Assembly: GCA_017463145.1 (NCBI GenBank)
Contig: JAFTPR010000016.1
Span: 1 to 50,907, forward strand
DNA from: Clostridia bacterium
Lineage (GTDB): Bacteria; Bacillota; Clostridia; Christensenellales; Borkfalkiaceae
Direction: 5' to 3'
DNA length: 50,907 bases
The notes beneath the pieces are model-generated. The model saw nothing but the letters and a program-made list of their open reading frames with translations, did not search any database and was not told the DNA's origin. Below, one piece after another: positions 1 through 7,983 of this stretch. The position numbers were made by a program, and so were the translations under genes. Every line of letters starts with the position of its first letter. Positions within the stretch are counted from its first letter, which is position 1.

Positions 1-1856
1 ACGACGTCTTGCGCCGTATCTTCGGGAAAAATAACGTACTGCTTTGCGGGGATTTCTTTCAGACGGTGTACGGTTGGCGTGGGTCGAATCCGGAAAAGGT
101 TTTGGACGCGTATTGTAAAGAGTTTTGCGCCAAAACGTATATGTTCTCGGCAAATTACCGTTCTACAAAAACGCTGACAGCCGCAACGTTCGGGTATTTA
201 AAAAATACCTATCCCGCTTTTATGGGCAAATACTGCCCTGCAAGCATAGAGGCGCAGGGTGAGGACGGCGGGGATAAGATTCGCTGTTTTGGGTTTGATA
301 ACCGTAAGGAGGAAGCTTTTCAGATATTCAATTACGCGAAAAAGCACCCGCAAAATCTTTGTATTATGGCGCGGTCGAACAAATACATTGCGTATTTATA
401 CGAACGGTTTGAGGCGGAAAACCGCCAACTGCCCGAAGAAGAGCGGGTACGTTTTTTTACCGTGGAGGAAAATCATCAATTCTATAAAAAGTCTGTTGTG
501 AAAGATATTTTGGCGGTGCTTCGGCTCGTTTCGGACGATACGGATGCAATCAGTATGGAGCGTCTTGCGGGGCGGTATATTGGAGGCGTGGGAATCAGAA
601 CGTTGGAAAAGCTAAGGAGTATGCAACCGCTTGGCGTTTCCGTCGTTTCCTTTCTTGATAAACGCGTATATAACGAGCAAGACCCCTACCGTGTATTGAT
701 TGAATCGTTTCAAAAGGGCGAAGTGGTGGTGTATGATACGGAAACCACGGGATTGGACGTATTGCGCGACGAAATGGTGCAGCTCTCGGCTGTGCGGCTT
801 AACGGCGCGGGAGAAATAACCGACGCGTTGGATTTGATGATTGAACCGAACGTAGAAATCGGTAAGGGCGCGTACGAAACGCACGGTTTTGATCTTGCGT
901 ATATCCGTTCTCACGGCGGCGTTTCTGCCAAGGTAGCATTGGAAAAATTCTCGGCGTTTTGCCAAGGCGCAATACTCGTGGGGCATAACAGCTTGCGCTT
1001 CGATTCGCCGCTGATAAAAAGACAGCTTGCGGAAAACGGTTTGCCGCCGATAGACGTTTGCGGGGAATACGATACACTCCTGCTTGCCAAGCGTTTTTTG
1101 CCGGGATTATCCGATTACAAACTCTCCACGCTTTGTAAGCAGTTTGGGATTGTCAATGAGAATGCGCATAACGCCTTTGGCGATATCGTGGCGACGGGAA
1201 AGGTGTTGGCGTGTCTGTTAAAAGAATACGTGCTGCCTACGGCGTTGGAACGTGTGAATGCGGTGGCAACGTATAAAGAGAAATTCAGCAAGTTTTTTGC
1301 GTTTATCCAAGCAGTAAAAGGTCTTGTAGAGCGAAATGACAACAAGGCGTTGATTCCGTATATTGCCGAAAGTATGCGTTTATATAAGCGGTATACAAAT
1401 ATCGCGGATTGGCAAGCGATAGAAGAGCTGAAATCGTACTTTGCAGAGTTGGCTACGGCGAACCTGTCCGCCTTCTTGCGGGGCTATCTTGCCGACGCAT
1501 CTCTTTCGGGCAGTCAAATGGATATCCTCGTTAAGCGGACGAGCAGTATTCCTATCGTCACCGTACATCAGGCAAAGGGATGCGAGTTCGATACCGTTAT
1601 CGTGGCAGGCGCAGACGAAAACCATTTTCCGAGCTTTATGGCGCGGGAAACGGGGAGTGAGGACGAAGAACGGCGGGTATTTTACGTAGCGCTTACCCGT
1701 GCGAAAAAGAAGCTCATTTTAACGCGAGCGGTATATAACGGCAGCCGTGTGGTTGACCCAACGCCTTACTTTTGGCAGATTCCGCAAACGTATACGCTTA
1801 CGAATGAAAATTGGCTGATGACCAAGGAAACGGCAGGACAGGTATTCGACGAATGA
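1..1856 (+). CDS. UvrD/Rep-family (SF1) DNA helicase with an inserted DnaQ-like 3'-5' exonuclease domain, 5' end missing
   Basis: The reading frame is open to the left edge, so the N-terminus with Walker A and B lies outside. Counting from the TTG at 9, residues 14-27 hold an SF1 motif III (GDFFQTVYGWRGSNP). Residues 554-605 hold motifs V and VI (VTVHQAKGCEFDTV, VFYVALTRAKKKL). Between them, after a GVGIRT element typical of the UvrD 2B subdomain (about 192-197), lies a complete DEDDh exonuclease at about 237-415: DTE at 243-245, a GHNSLRFD segment, and an AHNAFGD segment. All catalytic residues are present. The TTG at 9 is not the true start. The family unwinds DNA 3'-5' using ATP, and the added domain should remove 3' nucleotides, so a repair role is likely. 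The gene converges on rubrerythrin. Confidence 0.85.
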   Translation, partial: DVLRRIFGKNNVLLCGDFFQTVYGWRGSNPEKVLDAYCKEFCAKTYMFSANYRSTKTLTAATFGYLKNTYPAFMGKYCPASIEAQGEDGGDKIRCFGFDNRKEEAFQIFNYAKKHPQNLCIMARSNKYIAYLYERFEAENRQLPEEERVRFFTVEENHQFYKKSVVKDILAVLRLVSDDTDAISMERLAGRYIGGVGIRTLEKLRSMQPLGVSVVSFLDKRVYNEQDPYRVLIESFQKGEVVVYDTETTGLDVLRDEMVQLSAVRLNGAGEITDALDLMIEPNVEIGKGAYETHGFDLAYIRSHGGVSAKVALEKFSAFCQGAILVGHNSLRFDSPLIKRQLAENGLPPIDVCGEYDTLLLAKRFLPGLSDYKLSTLCKQFGIVNENAHNAFGDIVATGKVLACLLKEYVLPTALERVNAVATYKEKFSKFFAFIQAVKGLVERNDNKALIPYIAESMRLYKRYTNIADWQAIEELKSYFAELATANLSAFLRGYLADASLSGSQMDILVKRTSSIPIVTVHQAKGCEFDTVIVAGADENHFPSFMARETGSEDEERRVFYVALTRAKKKLILTRAVYNGSRVVDPTPYFWQIPQTYTLTNENWLMTKETAGQVFDE

Positions 1857-1862
1857 AAAAAA

Positions 1863-1893
1863 GCCCCGTTTGTCACATGGTGACAAACGGGGC
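1863..1893 (-). terminator. Intrinsic terminator between helicase and rubrerythrin genes
   Basis: A perfect 14-bp stem (1863-1876 with 1880-1893) has a 3-nt loop. The A-run at 1856-1862 becomes a U-tract when read on the minus strand, so it fits best as the terminator of rubrerythrin. On the plus strand only a weak TT follows. Confidence 0.8.
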
Positions 1894-1906
1894 TTAAAAT
1901 CGCTTC

Positions 1907-2545
1907 TTAGTAATTTTCAGCTCTTACTTGGAAGTATGCCTGCGGGTGTGCGCAGATAGGGCATACGTCGGGCGCTTTCTTGCCGACTACGATATGTCCG
2001 CAGTTGGAGCATTGCCATACCGCGTCGCCGTCCTTGGAGAATACAAGGTCGCCTTTTACGTTTGCAAGGAGCTTTCTGTATCTTTCTTCGTGCTCTTTTT
2101 CAATTGCCGCAACGCCGTCGAAGAGTTTTGCAATATCTTCAAAGCCTTCCGCGCGAGCGTCTTTTGCGAATTCCGCATACATATCCGTCCATTCGTAGTT
2201 TTCGCCCTCAGCCGCCGCGAGGAGATTTTCTGCCGTGGAGGAGATTTCGCCGCCGTTCAAAAGCTTGAACCAGATTTTTGCGTGTTCCTGTTCGTTTTTC
2301 GCCGTTTCTTCAAAGATTGCCGCAATTTGCACAAAGCCTTCTTTCTTTGCTTTGCTTGCAAAATAGGTGTATTTGTTTCTTGCCTGCGATTCGCCTGCAA
2401 AAGCCGTTTGCAAATTCGCTTCCGTTTTCGTGCCTTTTAACGGATTTACTTCTTCAAACTTGCCCGATTGCTTACAAACGGGGCATACTTCGGGCGCTGC
2501 GCCCTCTGCAACGTAGTGACATACAGAACATTCAAATTTCTTCAT
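1907..2545 (-). CDS. Rubrerythrin with rubredoxin domains at both ends
   Basis: Non-haem iron peroxidase that protects anaerobes by reducing hydrogen peroxide in the cytoplasm. The 212-residue product has an N-terminal rubredoxin-type Fe site (C6, C9, C21, C24), a ferritin-like diiron domain (about 38-165, with [19 protein letters not shown] and IEKEHEERY motifs) and a second rubredoxin site (C179, C182, C195, C198). Classical rubrerythrin has only the C-terminal rubredoxin, and reverse rubrerythrin has it at the N-terminus; this protein has both. The ATG is preceded by a GAGGTAA ribosome site on the minus strand and by a consensus promoter. It is monocistronic, ending in a strong hairpin. 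Confidence 0.93.
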   Translation of the reverse strand: MKKFECSVCHYVAEGAAPEVCPVCKQSGKFEEVNPLKGTKTEANLQTAFAGESQARNKYTYFASKAKKEGFVQIAAIFEETAKNEQEHAKIWFKLLNGGEISSTAENLLAAAEGENYEWTDMYAEFAKDARAEGFEDIAKLFDGVAAIEKEHEERYRKLLANVKGDLVFSKDGDAVWQCSNCGHIVVGKKAPDVCPICAHPQAYFQVRAENY

Positions 2546-2599
2546 ATAATTTACCTCTTTTTGTCCGCTTAATAGGACTAAGTTTTATTAAGTAATTAT

Positions 2600-2628
2600 A
2601 GTATACAATAAAAAAACATATTTGTCAA
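2600..2628 (-). promoter_or_regulatory. Sigma-A promoter of rubrerythrin
   Basis: On the minus strand TTGACA (2623-2628) and TATACT (2600-2605) are separated by exactly 17 bp, about 55 bp upstream of the rubrerythrin start. Confidence 0.75.
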
Positions 2629-2738
2629 CAGTTTTTTTATAAAAAATCCAAAAAGTAGTAAAAAATTTTTTTTACGTTAATTTTTCTGTATTTTCACGGT
2701 TTTAAAACAATTATAGGTTATAATAATATAGGAAGAGT

Positions 2739-2767
2739 TTGACAAGCTACGGAAAATATTTTATAAT
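2739..2767 (+). promoter_or_regulatory. Consensus sigma-A promoter of cardiolipin synthase
   Basis: TTGACA (2739-2744), 17-bp spacer, TATAAT (2762-2767). Transcription would begin near 2774, only about a dozen bases before the ATG at 2786, so the leader is very short and barely contains the ribosome site (AGGTAGGGA, 2772-2780). Confidence 0.75.
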
Positions 2768-2785
2768 AATAAGGTAGGGACGATT

Positions 2786-4387
2786 ATGCGAAGATTGAAT
2801 GCAAGGCAAAAAAGGTGGATAGAACGGACGGTTGCCAACGACAGAAGCTATAAGGTCATTTTGTATAACCGCTTTTTCATTTTTTTGCTTGCGGTGCTTG
2901 CGCAACTTGTTATTCTTGGCATAACGGCGTATTCGTTGGTGTACAACTCTGCGCTCGCCTTAATTTTGCAAGCCGTGTTGTTTGCCGTGGAGATTGTGGT
3001 GGTGCTGTATATCCTCAACAAGCACGATCGTCCCTCTACGAGGCTGAATTGGATTATTCTTATTCTGATCGTGCCCGTGTTCGGCGTGCCTATGTATATT
3101 TTGAACGGTCGGGGCGTGCCGACGAGGAAAATGCAACAAAAGATACACAGGGCGCAGGAGGAAAATTGCGCAGGGATAGAGCGGGTGTACGGGAAAGCCG
3201 AGCCGTTTATACCTCAAACGCGCGGCGAAGCGGTGTCGAAATTTTTGGATACGTGCGCAAAATATCCCGCTTTTCAACGTGGCGATATCACGTACTACGA
3301 AAGCGGAGAACGCATTTTCCCCGTCATTTTGGAAGAGCTGAAAAAGGCGAATCAATATATTCTTTTGGAATATTTCATCATTGCGCACGGAAAAATGTGG
3401 AACGAGATACTCCAAATCTTGTTGGAAAAAGCAGAAGCGGGCGTGCAGATACGCATTATTTACGACGATTTCGGATGTATGATGACGTTGCCGCCCAAAT
3501 ACGATATCTATTTGGAAACGCTCCACGAAAACATCAAATGCCTTACGTTCAACGAGGTCGTTCCCTTTTTTGCGGTGCGAATGAACAATCGTGACCATAG
3601 AAAAATTCTTGTAATCGACGGCAAGGTTGCGTTTACGGGCGGGTTTAATCTCGCCGACGAATATATCGGCGAGAAACGCCGATTCGGGTATTGGAAAGAT
3701 ACGGGTTTGAAAATCACGGGAGATGCCGTGCGCTCTTTTACGCAGATGTTTTTCTATCTTTGGAACGCTTTCCGCAAAGATAAAGAACCGATTGAACGGT
3801 ATTTACCCAAAATAGAAAACGACGGGGGCAGGTATGCGACGAATTTCTGTATTCACCCGTACGACGACAGTCCGCTTGACGGAATGAGTATTGGGGAGGC
3901 GGTATATACGGACATTATCGACCGCGCCAAAACGTACGTATATATTTTTACGCCCTATTTGATTTTGGACGACTTTATGCGCGCTTCTCTTTGCAGGGCG
4001 GCGCTTCGCGGCGTGGACGTACGCATTGTTACGCCCGCCATTCCCGACAAAAAGACGATATTCCGTTTAACAAGGGCAAACTACGGCGTGTTGCTTCGCG
4101 CAGGCGTGAAAATTTACGAATATACACCCGGGTTTATCCACGCAAAAAGTATGGTCAGCGACGACGAGTGCGCGGTGGTGGGAACAATCAATCTCGATTA
4201 CAGAAGTCTTTACCATCACTTTGAAAACGCCGTGTATTTTTCCGGTTGCAAAGCCGTGGAGGACGTAAAAAAGGACGCGGAACAGGTGTTTGCCGCCTCC
4301 AAGCTTTGTACGTGCGAAAACACCAAACGGGGCTTCTTTGGCAAAATTATCGACAGCGCTTTGCGCGTGTTTGAAACTTTATTATAA
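2786..4387 (+). CDS. cls: Cardiolipin synthase (phospholipase D superfamily)
   Basis: Membrane enzyme that joins two phosphatidylglycerols into cardiolipin and glycerol. The 533-residue protein begins with two hydrophobic segments (about 29-53 and 58-80, with a further one near 90-108), the usual PLDc_N region. Two HKD catalytic motifs follow: H271-K273-D278 (HRKILVIDG) and H452-K454-D459 (HAKSMVSDD), each followed by the typical GG/GT-N-D segment. It is slightly longer than the usual 480-510 residues. It has its own consensus promoter and is followed after 10 nt by a small zinc-ribbon membrane protein. Confidence 0.93.
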   Translation: MRRLNARQKRWIERTVANDRSYKVILYNRFFIFLLAVLAQLVILGITAYSLVYNSALALILQAVLFAVEIVVVLYILNKHDRPSTRLNWIILILIVPVFGVPMYILNGRGVPTRKMQQKIHRAQEENCAGIERVYGKAEPFIPQTRGEAVSKFLDTCAKYPAFQRGDITYYESGERIFPVILEELKKANQYILLEYFIIAHGKMWNEILQILLEKAEAGVQIRIIYDDFGCMMTLPPKYDIYLETLHENIKCLTFNEVVPFFAVRMNNRDHRKILVIDGKVAFTGGFNLADEYIGEKRRFGYWKDTGLKITGDAVRSFTQMFFYLWNAFRKDKEPIERYLPKIENDGGRYATNFCIHPYDDSPLDGMSIGEAVYTDIIDRAKTYVYIFTPYLILDDFMRASLCRAALRGVDVRIVTPAIPDKKTIFRLTRANYGVLLRAGVKIYEYTPGFIHAKSMVSDDECAVVGTINLDYRSLYHHFENAVYFSGCKAVEDVKKDAEQVFAASKLCTCENTKRGFFGKIIDSALRVFETLL

Positions 4388-4397
4388 GAGGTGTGCT

Positions 4398-4706
4398 ATG
4401 AGCAAACAAAAGAGAGAAGAAGAACAGCGTATCATTGCGGAAATGGAAGCGGGTATGCAGGAAAACGCCAAGAAAAAAGAAGAAACGGCTATGCCTGTTA
4501 TGAACGAGTCCAACACAGCGCCAACGGTGATACATTGTAAGCGTTGCCGTACGGTAATGGAAAACGGGCGTTGCCCGACCTGCGGTTTTAAAATTTACGT
4601 GCCGATGGACGAGCAAAAGCAAAAGAAAATTCGTATGGTCGTCGGTACGGTGTGTATCGTTATCTTTTTGATATTGTTCCTGTTTACCCAAGTAATCGGA
4701 AAATGA
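4398..4706 (+). CDS. Small zinc-ribbon protein with one C-terminal membrane segment
   Basis: I do not recognise a named family. The 102-residue product starts with a charged, probably helical stretch (1-30). It has a four-cysteine zinc ribbon (C47, C50, C59, C62; HCKRC and RCPTCG) and ends in one transmembrane helix (about 81-100). The ATG at 4398 was chosen because AGAGGTG lies just upstream and the longer reading frame overlaps the end of cls. The 10-nt gap suggests cotranscription with cls. The layout implies a cytosolic metal-binding head anchored to the membrane. Confidence 0.75.
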   Translation: MSKQKREEEQRIIAEMEAGMQENAKKKEETAMPVMNESNTAPTVIHCKRCRTVMENGRCPTCGFKIYVPMDEQKQKKIRMVVGTVCIVIFLILFLFTQVIGK

Positions 4707-4722
4707 AAAAACAACGCTTTGT

Positions 4723-4840
4723 GTAGCCGAGTCCCCACAAGGGATTCGGCTACGAAATAAATCCTTACGGATTTGTGAAATTCGTCTTTTGACGAGTGAA
4801 ATTGCTTACGCAATGAAATTTTGCTACGCAAAGTTCATTA
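4723..4840. repeat. Array of five short hairpins separated by TGAAAT spacers
   Basis: Five consecutive stem-loops lie head to tail: 4723-4735/4741-4753 (13 bp, one G-T pair), 4759-4764/4769-4774, 4782-4786/4791-4795, 4801-4805/4810-4814 and 4820-4824/4828-4832. Copies of TGAAAT lie between them at 4776, 4797 and 4814. There is no coding potential. This resembles intergenic hairpin repeats of gut Clostridia, but no second copy is present in the window. Confidence 0.6.
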
Positions 4841-4865
4841 TTTAACTTTTTTGTAGTAAATAAAA

Positions 4866-4904
4866 AGCCCGCCATATTTCGCCTTTTGCGAAGTATAGTG
4901 GGCT
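4866..4904 (+). terminator. Probable intrinsic terminator downstream of cls and the zinc-ribbon gene
   Basis: An imperfect long hairpin has outer arms AGCCC (4866-4870) and GGGCT (4900-4904) and an inner TTCGC/GCGAA stem. It is followed by a T-rich stretch and preceded by five A residues. Confidence 0.55.
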
Positions 4905-5017
4905 ATACTTTTATTTTCAAATAAAATTTCCTAAATATGAAGAGTACACAAGGATCTTTTGAGAAGTGGCTTGATTTTTTTCTATATTCTTTTGGAATTG
5001 TGGGAGGAGCAATCGCT

Positions 5018-5152
5018 ATGTTGCAAAGACTACGTTATTGTCGCATAGGGGAAAACGTATATAGAAATTTATCGTTTTACAAAATTTTAGAAATAATTTA
5101 CGTGCACTTTTGGTTTGGTGTATTTTACGAAAAGTTTGTGAAAAATGTTTAA
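5018..5152 (+). CDS. Possible 44-residue hydrophobic peptide (doubtful)
   Basis: The stretch 4905-5208 has no convincing gene. The best candidate is this short frame, whose ATG follows a good ribosome site (GGGAGGAG, about 5002-5009). It extends upstream in frame to an ATG at 4937 with no ribosome site. The peptide is aromatic and hydrophobic and matches nothing I know. The region is more AT-rich than its neighbours. It may be noncoding leader of clpB. Confidence 0.2.
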   Translation: MLQRLRYCRIGENVYRNLSFYKILEIIYVHFWFGVFYEKFVKNV

Positions 5153-5208
5153 GGGGGAGAAAAATCGGTTACAAATAAAACGAACGAAACAAAAGGAGCG
5201 TAAAAACT

Positions 5209-7800
5209 ATGGATATGCGTAAATTTACGGAAAAATCCGTTTCTGCGTTGCAAAACGCGCAATCTGTTGCCGAAGAATACGGCAATCAGGAACTCACGCA
5301 AGCGCATCTTTTATACGCGCTTGTCACGGCAAGCGAGGGCTTGATACCCTCTCTACTTGAAAAAATGCAAAAAGACCCCAAAGCGGTGGCGGCGGCTACG
5401 CTTGCGGGGATTGAAAAGCTTCCCAAAGTAAGCGGCGGGGAACGGTACGTCGGCGCAGGGCTTGCGCAGGCGTTGGAAGCCGCAGAAAAACAGGCGGGTA
5501 AAATGCAGGATAGCTACGTGTCCGTCGAGCACCTCTTTTTCGGCTTGACCGAAAAGGCGGATAAAACGGTGAAAAAGCTCTTTGCCGATTTCGGTATCGA
5601 GCAGAATACCTTTATGCAAGCGCTTGCAAGCGTGCGCGGCAACCGCACGGTAAACAGCGAGAATCCCGAAGAAACATACGACGTACTCAACAAGTACGGC
5701 ACGGATCTCGTGGAAAAGGCGCGCAAGCAAAAAATAGACCCCGTAATCGGACGGGACGAGGAAATACGGAACGTCGTACGTATTCTTTCCCGTAAGACGA
5801 AAAACAACCCCGTGCTGATCGGTGAGGCGGGCGTGGGTAAAACGGCGATTGCCGAGGGCTTAGCAATTCGTATTATGAAAGGCGACGTACCCGATTCCCT
5901 GAAAGACCGTAAAGTGTTCTCGCTTGATATCGGCGCTTTGATTGCGGGGGCGAAGTTCAGGGGCGAGTTTGAAGAACGGTTGAAAGCCGTGCTTGCGGAA
6001 GTGAAAAAGAGCGAGGGCGGGATTATTCTGTTTATCGACGAGCTGCACACCATTGTCGGCGCGGGCAAAACAGACGGCGCAATGGACGCAGGCAATCTTT
6101 TAAAGCCTATGCTAGCGAGAGGCGAACTGCATTGTATTGGCGCGACGACGTTGGACGAGTACCGCAAATATATCGAAAAAGATCCTGCGCTTGAACGCCG
6201 CTTCCAGCCTGTTCTTGTCACCGAGCCGACCGTAGAGGATACCGTTTCCATTTTGCGCGGTTTGAAAGAGCGGTACGAGGTGTATCACGGTGTGAAGATA
6301 CAGGACAATGCATTGATTGCCGCCGCTACCCTTTCCAACCGTTATATCACGGACAGATTTTTGCCCGATAAGGCGATAGATCTCGTGGACGAGGCGTGCG
6401 CTATGATTAAGACGGAAATGCAGTCTATGCCCTCGGAAATGGATGAGATTGCAAGAAAAATCATGCAGCTTGAAATAGAGGAGAACGCTTTAAAAAAGGA
6501 AACGGATTCGCTTTCCCTTTCGCATCTTGCCGAAATTCAAAAGGAGCTTTCCTCGCTTCGGGAAAGCTATAAGGCAATGAAAGCCAAGTGGGAAAACGAG
6601 AAAAATTCTATCGGCAAGGTGCAACGTATTCGTGAAGAGCTTGAAACGGCGAATACGGAGCTGGAAAAAGCCCGCAGAGAGTACGATTTAGAAACTGCCT
6701 CGGCATTGCAGTACGGGAAAATTCCCGAGCTGAAAAAGCAGCTTGAAGAAAGCGAAAAGACAGGGGCAGGTACGAGTTCACGGGAAAATACGTTGCTTCG
6801 CGACCACGTGAGCGAGGAGGAGATTGCGCGGATAGTGGCGCGGTGGACGGGCGTGCCTGTTGCCAAGCTGATGGAAGGCGAAAGAGAGAAACTGTTGCGG
6901 CTGGATTCGACGTTGCACGAGCGGGTGATTGGGCAAGACGAAGCGGTGACGGCGGTAGCCGACGCGATTTTGCGTTCCCGCGCAGGAATAGCCGACCCCA
7001 ACCGTCCGATCGGTTCGTTCTTGTTCCTCGGTCCTACGGGCGTGGGGAAAACAGAGCTTGCGAAAACGCTTGCAAGGGCGCTTTTTGACGACGAGAAAAA
7101 TCTCGTGCGTATCGATATGAGCGAGTATATGGAGAAATATTCCGTATCCCGTCTGATCGGCGCGCCTCCGGGGTACGTAGGTTACGACGAGGGCGGTCAG
7201 CTTACCGAAGCGGTAAGAAGAAAGCCGTACAGCGTGATTTTGTTCGACGAGGTGGAAAAGGCGCATCCCGACGTGTTCAACGTGTTGTTGCAAGTTTTGG
7301 ACGACGGGCGTATTACGGACGGGCAAGGCAGAACGGTCGATTTTAAGAATACGGTCATTATTCTCACGTCCAATCTCGGTTCTTCCGTGATTTTGGAGGG
7401 GATTGAGTACGATGGCGAGCTTTCGGAGCGCGCAAAAGAGGAAGTGAACAGGCTGTTAAAGGCTTCGTTCCGTCCCGAATTTTTGAACCGTTTGGACGAG
7501 ATTGTGTTTTTCAGGCCGCTCACGAAAGGGGAAATCGGCAAGATTGTACTTCTGCTTGCGGAGAGTTTGAAAACAAGGCTTGCAGAAAAACAACTTACGC
7601 TGGAAATCACCGACGGCGCTGTGGAGAAGATTATCGAGAGCGGGTACGACCCTGTCTACGGCGCAAGACCGTTGAAGCGGTATATACAGCACACGCTGGA
7701 AACAATGTTGGCAAAAAGCATTTTGTCAGGCGGGTTCTCGGCGGGCGATACAATCAAGGTTGAAGCGGGAGAAAACGGCTTGACGGTTGTAAAACAATAA
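5209..7800 (+). CDS. clpB: ATP-dependent disaggregase ClpB
   Basis: Hexameric AAA+ chaperone that extracts polypeptides from aggregates with DnaK. The 863 residues match the family length. They comprise a Clp N-domain (1-145), a first AAA+ domain with Walker A GEAGVGKT (205-212) and [12 protein letters not shown], the coiled-coil middle domain (about 400-530) that separates ClpB from ClpC/ClpA, and a second AAA+ domain with GPTGVGKT (608-615) and GYVGYDEGG. The ATG at 5209 follows AAAGGAG. I found no CIRCE or CtsR heptad site upstream, so its heat-shock control is not evident. A terminator follows. Confidence 0.97.
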   Translation: MDMRKFTEKSVSALQNAQSVAEEYGNQELTQAHLLYALVTASEGLIPSLLEKMQKDPKAVAAATLAGIEKLPKVSGGERYVGAGLAQALEAAEKQAGKMQDSYVSVEHLFFGLTEKADKTVKKLFADFGIEQNTFMQALASVRGNRTVNSENPEETYDVLNKYGTDLVEKARKQKIDPVIGRDEEIRNVVRILSRKTKNNPVLIGEAGVGKTAIAEGLAIRIMKGDVPDSLKDRKVFSLDIGALIAGAKFRGEFEERLKAVLAEVKKSEGGIILFIDELHTIVGAGKTDGAMDAGNLLKPMLARGELHCIGATTLDEYRKYIEKDPALERRFQPVLVTEPTVEDTVSILRGLKERYEVYHGVKIQDNALIAAATLSNRYITDRFLPDKAIDLVDEACAMIKTEMQSMPSEMDEIARKIMQLEIEENALKKETDSLSLSHLAEIQKELSSLRESYKAMKAKWENEKNSIGKVQRIREELETANTELEKARREYDLETASALQYGKIPELKKQLEESEKTGAGTSSRENTLLRDHVSEEEIARIVARWTGVPVAKLMEGEREKLLRLDSTLHERVIGQDEAVTAVADAILRSRAGIADPNRPIGSFLFLGPTGVGKTELAKTLARALFDDEKNLVRIDMSEYMEKYSVSRLIGAPPGYVGYDEGGQLTEAVRRKPYSVILFDEVEKAHPDVFNVLLQVLDDGRITDGQGRTVDFKNTVIILTSNLGSSVILEGIEYDGELSERAKEEVNRLLKASFRPEFLNRLDEIVFFRPLTKGEIGKIVLLLAESLKTRLAEKQLTLEITDGAVEKIIESGYDPVYGARPLKRYIQHTLETMLAKSILSGGFSAGDTIKVEAGENGLTVVKQ

Positions 7801-7805
7801 AGTAG

Positions 7806-7830
7806 GCGTTACGGCTGAAAACCGTAACGC
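7806..7830 (+). terminator. Intrinsic terminator of clpB
   Basis: Perfect 9-bp stem (7806-7814 with 7822-7830), 7-nt loop, then TTTT. Confidence 0.8.
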
Positions 7831-7899
7831 TTTTCACTTGCCACATACGTTTTTTGCGGTGAAAGTTTGGTGAAAGGATAAATTTTTTTTCTCAAAGCC

Positions 7900-7928
7900 T
7901 TGACATTATTTTTTTCAAAAACTATAAT
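7900..7928 (+). promoter_or_regulatory. Consensus sigma-A promoter of the first ABC exporter operon
   Basis: TTGACA (7900-7905), 17-bp spacer, TATAAT (7923-7928). Predicted leader is about 33 nt before the ATG at 7968. Confidence 0.8.
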
Positions 7929-7959
7929 AATAAAGTAATCCATATTTATAAGGAGCAAA

Positions 7960-7983
7960 ATGCAATTATGGCAAATACGGTAA
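7960..7983 (+). CDS. Possible 7-codon leader peptide overlapping the ABC exporter start
   Basis: An ATG at 7960 opens a frame reading MQLWQIR and stops at 7981-7983, overlapping the start of the ABC gene at 7968 in another frame. The AAGGAG at 7950-7955 is better spaced for this ATG (4 nt) than for the exporter ATG (12 nt). It may be chance or a translational control element. Confidence 0.25.
   Translation: MQLWQIR

Noticed and set aside
2590..2610. PerR-box-like sequence near the rubrerythrin -10
   Set aside because: About five mismatches from the TTATAATNATTATAA consensus; only one half-site (TATAATTA) is convincing and AT-rich promoters give such matches by chance.
4937..5017. N-terminal extension of the short ORF at 5018
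   Set aside because: The ATG at 4937 has no ribosome site and the sequence looks like noncoding AT-rich leader.
5100..5208. CIRCE or CtsR operator ahead of clpB
   Set aside because: Neither the TTAGCACTC inverted repeat nor the GGTCAAA heptads are present.
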